DNA of 64,000 bases from Pedobacter hiemivivus (GCF_004331685.1 NZ_SJSM01000007.1:62001-126000); one strand, 5' to 3'. Counted from the first letter of the stretch, positions 26,553 to 35,645 are shown. The notes: a model not told the origin generated them from the sequence alone. Made by a program: numbers and translations.

Positions 26553-27851
26553 ATGGTACATAAAATTATAGAATGGTCGATGCGCAATAGGTTTATTGTG
26601 CTGATACTTTCTGCCGGTTTATTTGTATGGGGCGTATTTTCCGTACAAAAGAATCCGATAGATGCAATTCCTGATCTTTCAGAAAACCAGGTGATTGTAT
26701 TTACAGAATGGATGGGTAGATCACCACAATTAATAGAGGATCAGGTTACCTATCCATTGGTCACTAACCTGCAGGGGATTCCTAAAATCAAGTATGTAAG
26801 GGGCTCATCCATGTTCGGTATGAGTTTCATTTACGTAATCTTTGAAGATGATGTAGATGTATACTGGGCGCGTGAGCGGGTAATGGAACGGATTAGTACC
26901 ATATCCAAAACCTTACCCGAAGGAGTAGCTCCACAACTAGGGCCTGATGGAACGGGTGTCGGCCACGTACTTTGGTATACGCTCGATGCCCCGAATATGG
27001 ATCTGGGCGAGCAACGTGCCATACAAGATTGGTATGTGAAGTTTGCCTTGCAAAATGTGCCGGGTGTAAGTGAGATTGCTTCTTTTGGTGGTTTCCAAAA
27101 ACAATACCAGATCAACATAGATCCCAATAAATTGCTGTATTATAAGCTCAGCGTGCCACAGGTAATTGCTGCGGTTAGGAGCAACAACAACGAATCGGGC
27201 GGACGAAAGTTCGAAATGAGTGATATGGGTTATATCATTAAGACTTCTGGTTACCTTAAATCATTAGAAGAGATTTCCAATATTCCTGTTAAAAATCAGA
27301 ATGGTACGCCGATAAAGATATCAGACCTGGCGACGGTGCAAATGACCGGAGAAACCCGCTTGGGGATATTTGATCAGGATGGTGAAGGCGAACGTGCCGG
27401 TGGTATTGTAGTGATGCGTTACGGCGAGAATGCTGCCGAGGTGATAGATCGGGTAAAAGCCAAAATGGTGGAGGTATCGAAAGGACTGCCTAAAGGGGTG
27501 AAGTTTGATATTGTGTACGACAGGGGCGAGTTGATTAAAGAATCGATAGACTCCATAAAAAACACGCTGATTGAAGAGATGATCGTGGTATCACTCATTG
27601 TATTTGTCTTCCTGTTTCATTGGCGCAGTGCACTGAGCATCATTATACAAATACCGATTACCATTGCGGCCAGTTTTATTCTGCTCAATGCTTTTGGTAT
27701 CTCGTCTAACATTATGTCGCTAACCGGTATTGCACTGGCTATCGGGGTAATTGTGGATAATGGGATTATCATGAGTGAAAATGCTTATAAACACCTGTCA
27801 GAGCGATACGAATTGTGGGAAAAGGATCAAAATAAAACGACAACATCATGA
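26553..27851 (+). CDS. cusA: CusA/CzcA-type RND efflux pump, N-terminal half (split gene)
   Basis: 432 residues cover TM1 (IEWSMRNRFIVLILSAG), the first porter subdomains (AIPDLSENQVIVFTEW) and TM2-TM4, ending shortly after the heavy-metal RND motif VDNGIIMSENAYK. The family is normally a single ~1030-1050 residue chain. Here the frame ends in the cytoplasmic TM4-TM5 loop (WEKDQNKTTTS, stop) and a second ORF in the -1 frame continues the pump. The two overlap by ATGA (27848-27851). Together they total 1077 residues with nothing of the domain plan missing. Either two subunits are made by translational coupling or this is a frameshift in the strain or assembly. Substrate Cu+/Ag+ is inferred from neighbours. 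Confidence 0.85.
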   Translation: MVHKIIEWSMRNRFIVLILSAGLFVWGVFSVQKNPIDAIPDLSENQVIVFTEWMGRSPQLIEDQVTYPLVTNLQGIPKIKYVRGSSMFGMSFIYVIFEDDVDVYWARERVMERISTISKTLPEGVAPQLGPDGTGVGHVLWYTLDAPNMDLGEQRAIQDWYVKFALQNVPGVSEIASFGGFQKQYQINIDPNKLLYYKLSVPQVIAAVRSNNNESGGRKFEMSDMGYIIKTSGYLKSLEEISNIPVKNQNGTPIKISDLATVQMTGETRLGIFDQDGEGERAGGIVVMRYGENAAEVIDRVKAKMVEVSKGLPKGVKFDIVYDRGELIKESIDSIKNTLIEEMIVVSLIVFVFLFHWRSALSIIIQIPITIAASFILLNAFGISSNIMSLTGIALAIGVIVDNGIIMSENAYKHLSERYELWEKDQNKTTTS

Positions 27852-29785
27852 TCAAGTGGTTTAAAAATATATTTAAAAAATCTCCGGATTGGATTAGTGA
27901 AGAAGATCGCCTTGCGGTGATCACCAAATCCAGTAAGCAGGTTTCAAGAGGGGTGTTCTTCGCAACAGTCATCATCATTACTTCGTTTTTACCGGTATTT
28001 ATGTTAACCGGACAAGAGGGTAAATTGTTCCACCCGCTAGCCTACACCAAGACATTCATCATGATTGTAGATGCTTTGTTGGTCATTACGCTGGCTCCGG
28101 TATTGATCTCTTTCTTTATGAAAGGGAAGTTTAAACCGGACAATGCGAACCCAGTAAATAGGGTGTTGGAAAAGGTTTATGAGCCGGTGATCAGAACGGT
28201 ATTGAAATGGAGAAAAACAACGATTGCGATTAATGTAATTGCCTTGTTGATTACCATTCCATTACTTAAAAATTTGGGTACAGAGTTTATACCACCACTG
28301 GATGAGCAAAGTATTTTGTTTATGCCAGTAACGCTTCCCGATGTATCTAATGCAGAAGCAAAACGGATTTTACAGGTGCAGGACAAGATTATTAAGTCGG
28401 TACCTGAAGTAGATAAGGTTTTAGGAAAAGCGGGTAGGGCCAATACGGCGACTGATAACTCGCCGATCAGTATGATCGAGACAATCATTACCCTAAAGCC
28501 GAAAAGCGAATGGCGTAAAGGCATCACCAAAAAGGACATTGTAAATGAACTGGATGCTAAATTACAGATTCCGGGTGTGGTAAATGGTTGGACACAACCG
28601 ATCATCAACCGGATCAATATGTTGGCTACCGGAATCCGTACCGATGTGGGGATAAAGGTATTTGGCCAGAATCTGGATACCATTGCTGCGGTATCTGAAA
28701 AGGTTAAAGCAGCACTAGAAGGTACACCAGGGGTAAGCGACTTATTTGTGGAGCCGATTACTGGTGGAAAATACCTTTCTATTGATGTGAAAAGAGCAGA
28801 ATTGGCACGTTATGGCTTAAATGTAGATGATGTAAATCAGGTGGTAGAAAGCGCCCTGGGGGGAGCTACCATTGGGAACACCATTGAGGGTAGACAACGT
28901 TTTTCTATCAGTGTACGTTTGGCTCAGGAATATCGCAATAGTGTAGAACGCATTCAACGTATTCCTATCCAGTCGGCCACCTTTGGCGAAGTGCCTTTAT
29001 CGGCAGTAGCTGATGTGAAATTTGAAGATGGTCCGCCAATGATCAGTTCTGACAATGCTATTTTGCGTGGTGCAGTGATGTTTAATGTGCGCGACAGGGA
29101 TTTAGGTAGCACCGTGAAGGATGCGATGGAGAAGTTGAATAAAGAAAAGGGCGTACTTCCTGAAGGTTACTTCCTGGAATGGAGCGGTCAGTACGAAAAT
29201 CTGATCCGTGGTAAACAAACGCTGATGTGGATTGCGCCAGTAGTTTTAGTGATCATTTTCTTCTCTTTATATTTCGCTTTCCACTCTGTTAGAGAGGCGT
29301 TTTTAAGTCTGATTACAGTTCCTTTTGCTTTAATCGGTGGTGCTTACATGATTTATTTCTGGGGTGTAAACCTCTCCGTTGGTGTAGCCGTAGGCTTTAT
29401 TGCCCTGTTTGGGATTGCCGTAGAGACGGGTATTGTGATGGTGATTTATCTAAATGATGCCATGCAGCAGTTGATTAAGCTGAAAGGAAATTCGAGTGAG
29501 ACCATCACAAAAGAGGATTTGAGAGAATATGTAGTTCATGGTGCAGCGAAAAGATTAAGACCAAAATTGATGACCGTTTGTGTGTCGCTATTTGGATTGG
29601 TACCCATATTATGGGCCTCGGGAGTAGGGGTGGATGTAATGCAGCCGATTATACTGCCAATGATTGGTGGTGTGCTGACTTCGTCTACACACATTCTGTT
29701 GGTTACCCCATTGATCTTTTTAATGTCGAAAGAATATGAATTGAGGAAATATGGAAAATTGGAGGTGCACGATGTACAACATTAA
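27848..29785 (+). CDS. cusA: CusA/CzcA-type RND efflux pump, C-terminal half (split gene)
   Basis: 645 residues start MIKWFKNIFKKS, an amphipathic positively charged stretch, then join the family at EEDRLAVITKSSKQVSRGVFF (loop into TM5). TM5-TM6 (GQEGKLFHPLAYTKTF), the linker, TM7, the second porter half and TM8-TM12 (to LVTPLIFLMSKEYELRK) follow. The start codon overlaps the stop of the upstream half, consistent with coupling. The first ~20 residues are lysine-rich and could be genuine loop sequence. The pump would take periplasmic Cu+/Ag+ to the TolC-like channel through the adaptors encoded downstream. Confidence 0.85.
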   Translation: MIKWFKNIFKKSPDWISEEDRLAVITKSSKQVSRGVFFATVIIITSFLPVFMLTGQEGKLFHPLAYTKTFIMIVDALLVITLAPVLISFFMKGKFKPDNANPVNRVLEKVYEPVIRTVLKWRKTTIAINVIALLITIPLLKNLGTEFIPPLDEQSILFMPVTLPDVSNAEAKRILQVQDKIIKSVPEVDKVLGKAGRANTATDNSPISMIETIITLKPKSEWRKGITKKDIVNELDAKLQIPGVVNGWTQPIINRINMLATGIRTDVGIKVFGQNLDTIAAVSEKVKAALEGTPGVSDLFVEPITGGKYLSIDVKRAELARYGLNVDDVNQVVESALGGATIGNTIEGRQRFSISVRLAQEYRNSVERIQRIPIQSATFGEVPLSAVADVKFEDGPPMISSDNAILRGAVMFNVRDRDLGSTVKDAMEKLNKEKGVLPEGYFLEWSGQYENLIRGKQTLMWIAPVVLVIIFFSLYFAFHSVREAFLSLITVPFALIGGAYMIYFWGVNLSVGVAVGFIALFGIAVETGIVMVIYLNDAMQQLIKLKGNSSETITKEDLREYVVHGAAKRLRPKLMTVCVSLFGLVPILWASGVGVDVMQPIILPMIGGVLTSSTHILLVTPLIFLMSKEYELRKYGKLEVHDVQH

Positions 29786-31025
29786 GAGAATATTAGCTGT
29801 ACTGCTGTTGTTGCCATTTGCAGCTTCGGCACAGCAAAAAAGTCCGGTGCTTACACTGGATACCGTTTTGCAAAGAATAGATAAAAATAACATTTTGCTA
29901 CAATCGTATGGTTTAAAGGCGGAGAGTTATAAGCATACCGCTAAAGCGGCGACGGCTTGGATGGCGCCAATGGTAGGGGTAGGTACTTTTATGACTCCCT
30001 ATCCTGGTCAGATGGTTATGGATGAAAGTGATAAAGGATCTATAATGGTGCAACTGGAACAAGATATCCCTAATCCGGTGAAGCTAAACGCGAATAAGCG
30101 ATTTATCGAATCGAAAGGTAAGGTTGAAAACGAAACGCGTGGTGTGACTTTAAACGAATATAAAGCACAGGCGAAGCGCTTGTATTTTGGCTGGTTGGTT
30201 GCACAGCAAAAGATCGGCATACTGGAGAAAAACCAGAAGATCATGGAGACCATGAAAAAGATTGAAGAGATCAGGTATCCTTACAACCAGTCGAAATTGG
30301 GTAGTGTTTACAAAACGGCTGCCAAGCTGGAAGAGAACCGCAACATGATCACCATGCAGGAGGGGGATATTGCCAGAGCGCGTGCCTGGTTAAGCAGTTT
30401 GATGAATATGAAGGGAAATTCAGCCTTTGCTATTGATACGACTTATAGACCCACTTTTGTGCCAGCTCCTTCTATTGATACAGCAAGTTTGGCCATGGCT
30501 AGAAACGACATCAAGAAAATGGATTATAGTATCCAATCTATGCAGCTGAATATTGAGGCCATGAAAAAACAAAGCAGACCGGATTTTAAATTGAGGTTTG
30601 ATCACATGTCGCCCTTAACTAAAATGATGCCTAAAGCTTATAGCATTATGGGAATGGTCAGTATCCCAATCGCGCCATGGTCTTCGAAAATGTATAAATC
30701 GGAAGTGAAAGGCATGCAGTACGAAGTGGAGGCTATGGGCAAAGAGAAAGCGGCTATGTTGCAGGAAACGCAGGGTATGTTGTACGGTATGCAGTTCGAA
30801 ATTCAGTCTATGCAAAAACGGATTGATGCGATGGAAGATAAAATTATTCCTAGTCTGCAAAAAACACTGGATGTTAACTTTTTAAGCTACAGGGAGAATA
30901 AGATGGAGCTGCCAGAAGTTATTGACTCCTGGGAAGCATTGACCATGATGCAGAGTAATGTATTGGACGAGAAATTGAAACTTTATTTAATGATTGCCGA
31001 TTATGAGAAAGAACTATATCGTTAA
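29772..31025 (+). CDS. cusC: TolC-family outer-membrane factor of the Cus-like system
   Basis: About 417 residues. The ATG at 29772 is chosen because GGAGG lies 6 bases upstream and it gives a clean signal peptide (ILAVLLLLPFAASAQ); ATG 29751 would add seven residues. The start overlaps the pump stop by 14 bases. Long helical segments with regular heptads and an internal repeat (TLDTVLQRIDKNN..., ...EAMKKQSRPDFKLRFDH) match the TolC/CusC coiled-coil barrel. It is rich in methionine, especially after residue 240, which fits a soft-metal export channel. The gene runs into the adaptor gene by a 23-base overlap. Confidence 0.85.
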   Translation: MYNIKRILAVLLLLPFAASAQQKSPVLTLDTVLQRIDKNNILLQSYGLKAESYKHTAKAATAWMAPMVGVGTFMTPYPGQMVMDESDKGSIMVQLEQDIPNPVKLNANKRFIESKGKVENETRGVTLNEYKAQAKRLYFGWLVAQQKIGILEKNQKIMETMKKIEEIRYPYNQSKLGSVYKTAAKLEENRNMITMQEGDIARARAWLSSLMNMKGNSAFAIDTTYRPTFVPAPSIDTASLAMARNDIKKMDYSIQSMQLNIEAMKKQSRPDFKLRFDHMSPLTKMMPKAYSIMGMVSIPIAPWSSKMYKSEVKGMQYEVEAMGKEKAAMLQETQGMLYGMQFEIQSMQKRIDAMEDKIIPSLQKTLDVNFLSYRENKMELPEVIDSWEALTMMQSNVLDEKLKLYLMIADYEKELYR

Positions 31026-32217
31026 GGCTGCGGCGCTGATGATCGGTGTACTGGTGATGAGTGCTTGTACTGGGCGTAAAAAAGATCAGAACACTGCGCA
31101 CGAAGATCCGGGAGTGGTGAAGATTGACAGTAACCTTTCTCATTTGCTAAAACCTTCAAATGAGCAGGTGGTGTCTACATTACCAGTAATTAAGGCCGAT
31201 TACGGTACTAAAATATTTACGGAAGAGGCACAGGGGGTTATCAATTATGATACCCGTAATCAAAATAGTGTAGCTAGTCGGGTAAGCGGAAGGATAGAGC
31301 GTTTGTTTATCAAATACAATTATCAGCCGGTTAAAAAGGGACAGTTAATTATGGAAGTTTATTCTCCGGATTTAGCTGCTGCGCAACAGGAATTACTTTT
31401 TTTGAAGAGATCAGAGACTGATCTTACTTTATTGGACAGAGCAAAACAGCGTTTAATGCTATTGGGGATGAGTGCATCTGGTATTAATCAAGTGTTAAAA
31501 ACAGGGAAGGTAAATTATCGGATTCCTGTATATAGCAATGCGGACGGGTACATCCTAGAAAAATCTGCCGCTGCTACACCTAGTGCTGCTCCTTCGGCTG
31601 CTGCACCTGCTGCTGGTGGAGATGGTATGAGCGGGATGGGGGCGTCATCTGGAGCTTCAGCCGCGCTTGCAGCTGCTGCAGCTCCGGTAAATATACCGGT
31701 GATGTTGCGCGAAGGTCAATATGTGAGTGCTGGTCAGTCGCTTTTTACCATTTATAATGCTGATAAGCTGGTTGCTGAATTTTCATTTAAGCCATCTTTG
31801 GCATCATTGGTTAAGCAAGGTGATAAGTTTTCGTTTTACAAAACGGCTGATAAAAGTACTATCCAGACTGCCACGATTGGCATGATTCAGCCTATTTTTA
31901 AGGATGGGGAAAACTTTACCATCGCCAGAATATATCTTAACAAACCTAATTTTAGAGTAGGTGAGCTACTTACCGCTAGAATCCCGGTGTTGCTTGCTGC
32001 GTCATGGTGGTTGCCCGAATCTGCTGTATTATCCTTAGGGAATAAGACGGTAGTTTTTAAAAAGGAAGGTAATGTGGTGCTTCCGAAGTCGGTAAAGGCT
32101 GGAATAACCATAGCCGGAATGGTGCAAATTAAAGAGGATATCAGCAATTGGGAGATCAGCCAAAATGCAGCTTACCTGGTAGATAGTGAAAGCTTCATCA
32201 AAGCGCAATTAAAATGA
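31003..32217 (+). CDS. cusB: HlyD/CusB-type periplasmic adaptor with Ala/Met-rich insert
   Basis: 404 residues from ATG 31003; an upstream TTG at 30994 was rejected. The lipoprotein signal ends in VMSAC with Cys22. The barrel-sandwich and hairpin parts (GRIERLFIKYNYQPVKKGQLIMEVYSP, AAQQELLFL) are typical of CusB-like membrane-fusion proteins. Between the two lipoyl halves lies an unusual ~45-residue low-complexity stretch (31561-31690) of Ala, Pro, Ser and Gly with DGMSGMG. It could be a flexible methionine metal-site loop. It is the first of two adaptor genes in tandem, 23 bases before the second. Confidence 0.85.
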   Translation: MRKNYIVKAAALMIGVLVMSACTGRKKDQNTAHEDPGVVKIDSNLSHLLKPSNEQVVSTLPVIKADYGTKIFTEEAQGVINYDTRNQNSVASRVSGRIERLFIKYNYQPVKKGQLIMEVYSPDLAAAQQELLFLKRSETDLTLLDRAKQRLMLLGMSASGINQVLKTGKVNYRIPVYSNADGYILEKSAAATPSAAPSAAAPAAGGDGMSGMGASSGASAALAAAAAPVNIPVMLREGQYVSAGQSLFTIYNADKLVAEFSFKPSLASLVKQGDKFSFYKTADKSTIQTATIGMIQPIFKDGENFTIARIYLNKPNFRVGELLTARIPVLLAASWWLPESAVLSLGNKTVVFKKEGNVVLPKSVKAGITIAGMVQIKEDISNWEISQNAAYLVDSESFIKAQLK

Positions 32218-32240
32218 TTGTAAACGGTTAGATTAAAGAA

Positions 32241-33458
32241 ATGGAACGGAAATTATTTATAAAAAGAATGGCTTTAATGGCCATACTTCCATCAGTATTT
32301 ATTGCTGCCTGCAGTAACGAGAAAAAGCCGGAAGCTGGAGCCGTTAAAGCTAAACAGCAGACTTTTACCTGTCCGATGCACCCACAAATCATTAAACATG
32401 AGATGGGTACTTGTCCCATTTGCGGGATGGATTTGGTGCCTTTCGAAAAGAATAGCGACGATAAAGCCCTTAAAGTAGACACGAAACGTCAGGCGTTGGC
32501 AAATATAACCACCATTATGATTGGCGAAAATATCTTGTCGGGGGGTAAGGAGCTTAATGGAAGGTTGACCGTTAATCCGGAACAAAGCAGCTATATCTCT
32601 AGCCGTATTGCAGGTAGGATTGAGCAATTGTATGTTCGTGAGACTGGCGTAAAGGTGAACAAGGGACAACCTTTGTATAAGTTATATTCTGAGCAATTGG
32701 CGACTTTGCAACAGGAGTATCTGATGGCAGTAGCTCAGGAAAAACAGTTTCAAGGGGATAAAATAGAACGCCAGATTGTAGCTTCTGCGAAGCAAAAGTT
32801 ATTGCTGTACGGACAATCTGAAAGTCAGGTGCAACAATTGGTAAAGACGCAGAAGAAAGATCCTTATGTTGTGTTTTATGCAGCTGAAAGTGGTGTGGTA
32901 GCCGAATTATCGGTGACACAAGGACAATATGTAACGGAGGGTAACCCCATATTAAGGTTGGAAGGTTATGGACAACTATGGGTTGAAGCGGATGTTTATT
33001 CAAGCGAAGCGGCTAAAATTAAGCAGGGTCAGAAGGTAAGGGTTGTTGTGGCAGGTTGGGAAGATCAACCGCAGGAAATGACCATTAGCTTTATTACCCC
33101 TTCTTTGCAGTCGGGTACCCAGCTTACACAAATTAGGGGTAGTATTCCTAATCCTGGAAATCAATGGCAACCCGGTCTGCAAGCTAACGTTTTTCTTCCT
33201 TTAGGAAATAAAAGCAAGATGCTGACACTACCTGTAGATGCCGTGATTAGAGACGGAAAAGGAATGCATGTATGGATTAAAACTGGAAAAGACAGCTTTG
33301 AACCACGATTGGTGAAAACTGGAACAGAAAACGATAATCAGGTAGAAATTTCGGAAGGCTTGACAAATGGAGATCAGGTAGTGGTAACCGGAGCATACCT
33401 TTTGTATAGCGAATACATTCTTAAAAAAGGGAAAAACCCTGTTGAAGGGCTTAAATAG
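32241..33458 (+). CDS. cusB: CusB-type periplasmic adaptor with N-terminal heavy-metal-binding domain
   Basis: A 405-residue lipoprotein (FIAAC, Cys24). Residues 42-67 are the heavy-metal-binding domain found ahead of CusB proteins: TCPMHP and GTCPICGMDLVP, with Cys44, Cys58 and Cys61. A standard membrane-fusion core follows (SRIAGRIEQLYVRETGVKVNKGQPLYKLYSEQL; a C-terminal beta-barrel from ~230). It links the RND pump to the outer-membrane channel. Two adaptors with one pump may form a mixed hexamer or serve different metals; the sequence does not decide this. Confidence 0.9.
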   Translation: MERKLFIKRMALMAILPSVFIAACSNEKKPEAGAVKAKQQTFTCPMHPQIIKHEMGTCPICGMDLVPFEKNSDDKALKVDTKRQALANITTIMIGENILSGGKELNGRLTVNPEQSSYISSRIAGRIEQLYVRETGVKVNKGQPLYKLYSEQLATLQQEYLMAVAQEKQFQGDKIERQIVASAKQKLLLYGQSESQVQQLVKTQKKDPYVVFYAAESGVVAELSVTQGQYVTEGNPILRLEGYGQLWVEADVYSSEAAKIKQGQKVRVVVAGWEDQPQEMTISFITPSLQSGTQLTQIRGSIPNPGNQWQPGLQANVFLPLGNKSKMLTLPVDAVIRDGKGMHVWIKTGKDSFEPRLVKTGTENDNQVEISEGLTNGDQVVVTGAYLLYSEYILKKGKNPVEGLK

Positions 33459-33492
33459 AAATCTTAAATATTAATCATAAAAAAACAGAAAG

Positions 33493-34056
33493 ATGAGAAC
33501 AGTAACCAATTTCGTAATTACTATAGCTGCTGTAACGCTATTTGCTGCATGTGGAAATACACAAAAATCTGCTGAATCAGATCCTCATGCTGGACACAAT
33601 CATGCGCCGGGCGAAGGTCATGGTGTAGCAGTTGAAAAAACGGTAGCTAGAGTGAGCTTAAAAGACGATAAATTGAATGCGGTATATCAACATTATACTC
33701 ATTTGACTGTTGCGCTTGTAAATGGTGATATGGCTGAGGCAAAAGTTGCAGCGAATGCTATTGAATTGGGCTCAAAAGAATTGAGTAATGGTAGTGGGTT
33801 GACTGCATTGGCGGCTAAAATAGGTGCTGCTGCAGATATTGAGGTGCAAAGAACGGTATTTTCGGATCTAAGCAATGATTTTATAGCCAAGGTAAAAAAC
33901 TCTGGTTTAACTTCAGGTGAGCTCTATGTGGAGTATTGCCCAATGGCTTTAAATGACAAAGGTGCATCTTGGTTAAGTAATCAAAAAGACATCAAAAATC
34001 CTTATTTCGGAGATAGTATGTTAACCTGCGGTGAGGTAAAAGAAACGATCAAATAA
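33493..34056 (+). CDS. DUF3347 lipoprotein with His-rich N-terminus
   Basis: A 187-residue lipoprotein (LFAAC, Cys20). A histidine-rich segment (DPHAGHNHAPGEGHG) precedes a DUF3347 domain: VYQHYTHLTVALVNGD, a helical core, and YCPMA...GASWLSN...NPYFGDSMLTCGEV. DUF3347 is often fused to CusB adaptors or encoded beside them and is thought to bind copper. Here it stands alone, 34 bases after the second adaptor, and probably belongs to the same operon as a periplasmic metal donor. Confidence 0.85.
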   Translation: MRTVTNFVITIAAVTLFAACGNTQKSAESDPHAGHNHAPGEGHGVAVEKTVARVSLKDDKLNAVYQHYTHLTVALVNGDMAEAKVAANAIELGSKELSNGSGLTALAAKIGAAADIEVQRTVFSDLSNDFIAKVKNSGLTSGELYVEYCPMALNDKGASWLSNQKDIKNPYFGDSMLTCGEVKETIK

Positions 34057-34071
34057 TTTTTTTTGATTAAT

Positions 34072-34129
34072 ATGCTTCATAGGTATATTTAGTATCTTTA
34101 ATTAAATACTAATTATACCTATGAAGCAT
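34072..34129. promoter_or_regulatory. 24-bp inverted repeat enclosing the DUF2147 gene start
   Basis: Left arm 34072-34095 and right arm 34106-34129 match at 23 of 24 positions with a 10-base spacer. The right arm contains the ATG at 34121. A near-consensus -7 element (TATCTTTA, 34093-34100) falls between the arms. It could be an operator for a local promoter, or a hairpin hiding the start codon in read-through mRNA from the copper operon. Confidence 0.7.
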
Positions 34130-34552
34130 TTAACATTTATATTGCTCTTTACAGCAATTTCCTTAATGGGCTTTGCCCAGGCCAAAGATGCCGTTGTCGG
34201 AACATGGACTAACTCATTAGGTGAGGCACATATCGATATTACCAAAAAGGGTGATAAGTACTTCGGTAAGATTGTCTGGCTAAAAGACCCTAAAACTGAA
34301 AAGGGGGAGACTAAAACAGACGTGAAAAATCCGGAAGAGAATTTAAGATCTAAACCTATTATAGGTTTGGAGATTTTAAAGAACTTCAGCTTCGATGATG
34401 GAAAATGGACCGGTGGGGCCATTTATGATCCCAAATCTGGTAAGACCTATAAGTGTAACATGGCCCTGAAGGGTAATAATGAGTTACATATGAGAGGTTA
34501 TATTGGCTTCTCTTTGATTGGTAGAACGGAAGTTTGGAAAAGATTTAAATAA
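34121..34552 (+). CDS. DUF2147 family exported protein
   Basis: A 143-residue protein with signal peptide ending LMGFAQ. The mature part is a lipocalin-like DUF2147 domain: VVGTWTNSLGEAHIDITKKGD, YFGKIVWLKDP, GLEILKNFSFDDGKWTGGAIYDPKSG (written in parts), and RGYIGFSLIGRTEVWKR. Members are periplasmic and of unknown function. The start codon lies within the arm of a long inverted repeat. The next gene begins at the base after the stop, so the pair is co-transcribed. Confidence 0.85.
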   Translation: MKHLTFILLFTAISLMGFAQAKDAVVGTWTNSLGEAHIDITKKGDKYFGKIVWLKDPKTEKGETKTDVKNPEENLRSKPIIGLEILKNFSFDDGKWTGGAIYDPKSGKTYKCNMALKGNNELHMRGYIGFSLIGRTEVWKRFK

Positions 34553-35569
34553 ATGAAATATCTAATTTACTGGCTTGCTTTTTTACCATTTATCAGTTTT
34601 GCACAAACTTATAAATTGATACCCTTAACAACGGGCACGAATACGAGCATAAGAGGAATGTCTGTCGTTTCGGGAGAGGTGGCATGGGTAAGTGGAAGCA
34701 ATGGGCATATCGGTAAAACTATTGATGGGGGTAAAACCTGGCAATGGACACAACCTATGGGCTATGAAAAATTAGATTTCAGAGATATTGAGGCTTTTGA
34801 TGAACAGAAAGCAATCGTTGTAAATGCGGGTTCGCCAGCCTATGTTTTGTTGACCATCGATGGTGGTAAAACATGGACGGAACGTTATAAAAACCTGGAT
34901 TCGGCCATATTTTTAGATGGAATGGATTTCTGGGATGCAAAAAATGGGATCATCTTTGGTGATCCCATTTTGCATAAAATGCAATTGTTGCGGACAAAGG
35001 ATGGTGGACAGAGCTGGAATGATATTTCGGCTAATCTGACATTGGATATGACTGTAGGTGAAGCTGGGTTTGCTGCGAGTGGAACAACAATTAAGACTTT
35101 GCCAGCTGGTAGAACCTGGGTTGCTACTGGTGGTGCGGTGGCTAATATTTATTTTTCTGATAACTATGCTTATACCTGGAAACGGTTTCCTTGTCCGATT
35201 GTCCAGGGGGAATCTAGCACCGGAACTTTCTCTATGGCATTTTATAACAAAAACAAAGGTGTAGTTGTTGGTGGGAATTATCTGAAAGATAAGGATAACT
35301 CCAATAATGTTTTACTGACCAGCGATGCTGGGAGGACCTGGAAAAAGCCGATTACACCTGTTAGTGGTTACCGCTCCGGTGTAGCTTATCTAAATGCTAA
35401 AGTTTTACTGGCAACAGGCAGTTCTGGGACTGATATTTCGCAGGATGGCGGGTTGAAATGGTACAATATTTCTGATCTGGGCTTTAATGTGGTGCAAAAA
35501 TCTAAAAAAGGCAATTTGGTATTGCTAGCCGGCAATAAAGGCTTTATCTATAAAGTCGTTTCTCAGTAG
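34553..35569 (+). CDS. YCF48/HCF136-like beta-propeller protein
   Basis: A 338-residue protein with signal peptide ending SFAQ. It has a series of BNR/Asp-box-like blades: KTIDGGKTWQW, TIDGGKTWTER, RTKDGGQSWND, TSDAGRTWKKP and SQDGGLKWYN. This is the plant photosystem stability factor HCF136 / YCF48-like fold, widespread in Bacteroidota as periplasmic or secreted propellers of unknown target. Starting directly after the DUF2147 stop, it probably forms a two-gene unit with it. Confidence 0.85.
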   Translation: MKYLIYWLAFLPFISFAQTYKLIPLTTGTNTSIRGMSVVSGEVAWVSGSNGHIGKTIDGGKTWQWTQPMGYEKLDFRDIEAFDEQKAIVVNAGSPAYVLLTIDGGKTWTERYKNLDSAIFLDGMDFWDAKNGIIFGDPILHKMQLLRTKDGGQSWNDISANLTLDMTVGEAGFAASGTTIKTLPAGRTWVATGGAVANIYFSDNYAYTWKRFPCPIVQGESSTGTFSMAFYNKNKGVVVGGNYLKDKDNSNNVLLTSDAGRTWKKPITPVSGYRSGVAYLNAKVLLATGSSGTDISQDGGLKWYNISDLGFNVVQKSKKGNLVLLAGNKGFIYKVVSQ

Positions 35570-35600
35570 TTTAAATCAACTTTTATTGTGATTATGGTAA

Positions 35601-35617
35601 CCCAGATTTTATCTGGG
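35601..35617. terminator. Short hairpin after the YCF48-like gene
   Basis: CCCAGAT and ATCTGGG form a perfect 7-bp stem with a TTT loop, 31 bases past the stop. There is no U-tract, so it may be a weak or factor-dependent end. Confidence 0.4.
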
Positions 35618-35645
35618 CTAGGATAGCGTTTGCTCAATCGGCCGC

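Noticed and set aside
27780..27860. Programmed -1 frameshift in the pump gene
   Set aside because: No heptamer of the X XXY YYZ type is in frame before the stop; the ATGA overlap explains the layout better.
30994..31002. TTG start for the first CusB adaptor
   Set aside because: ATG 31003 directly follows and gives a proper lipoprotein signal.
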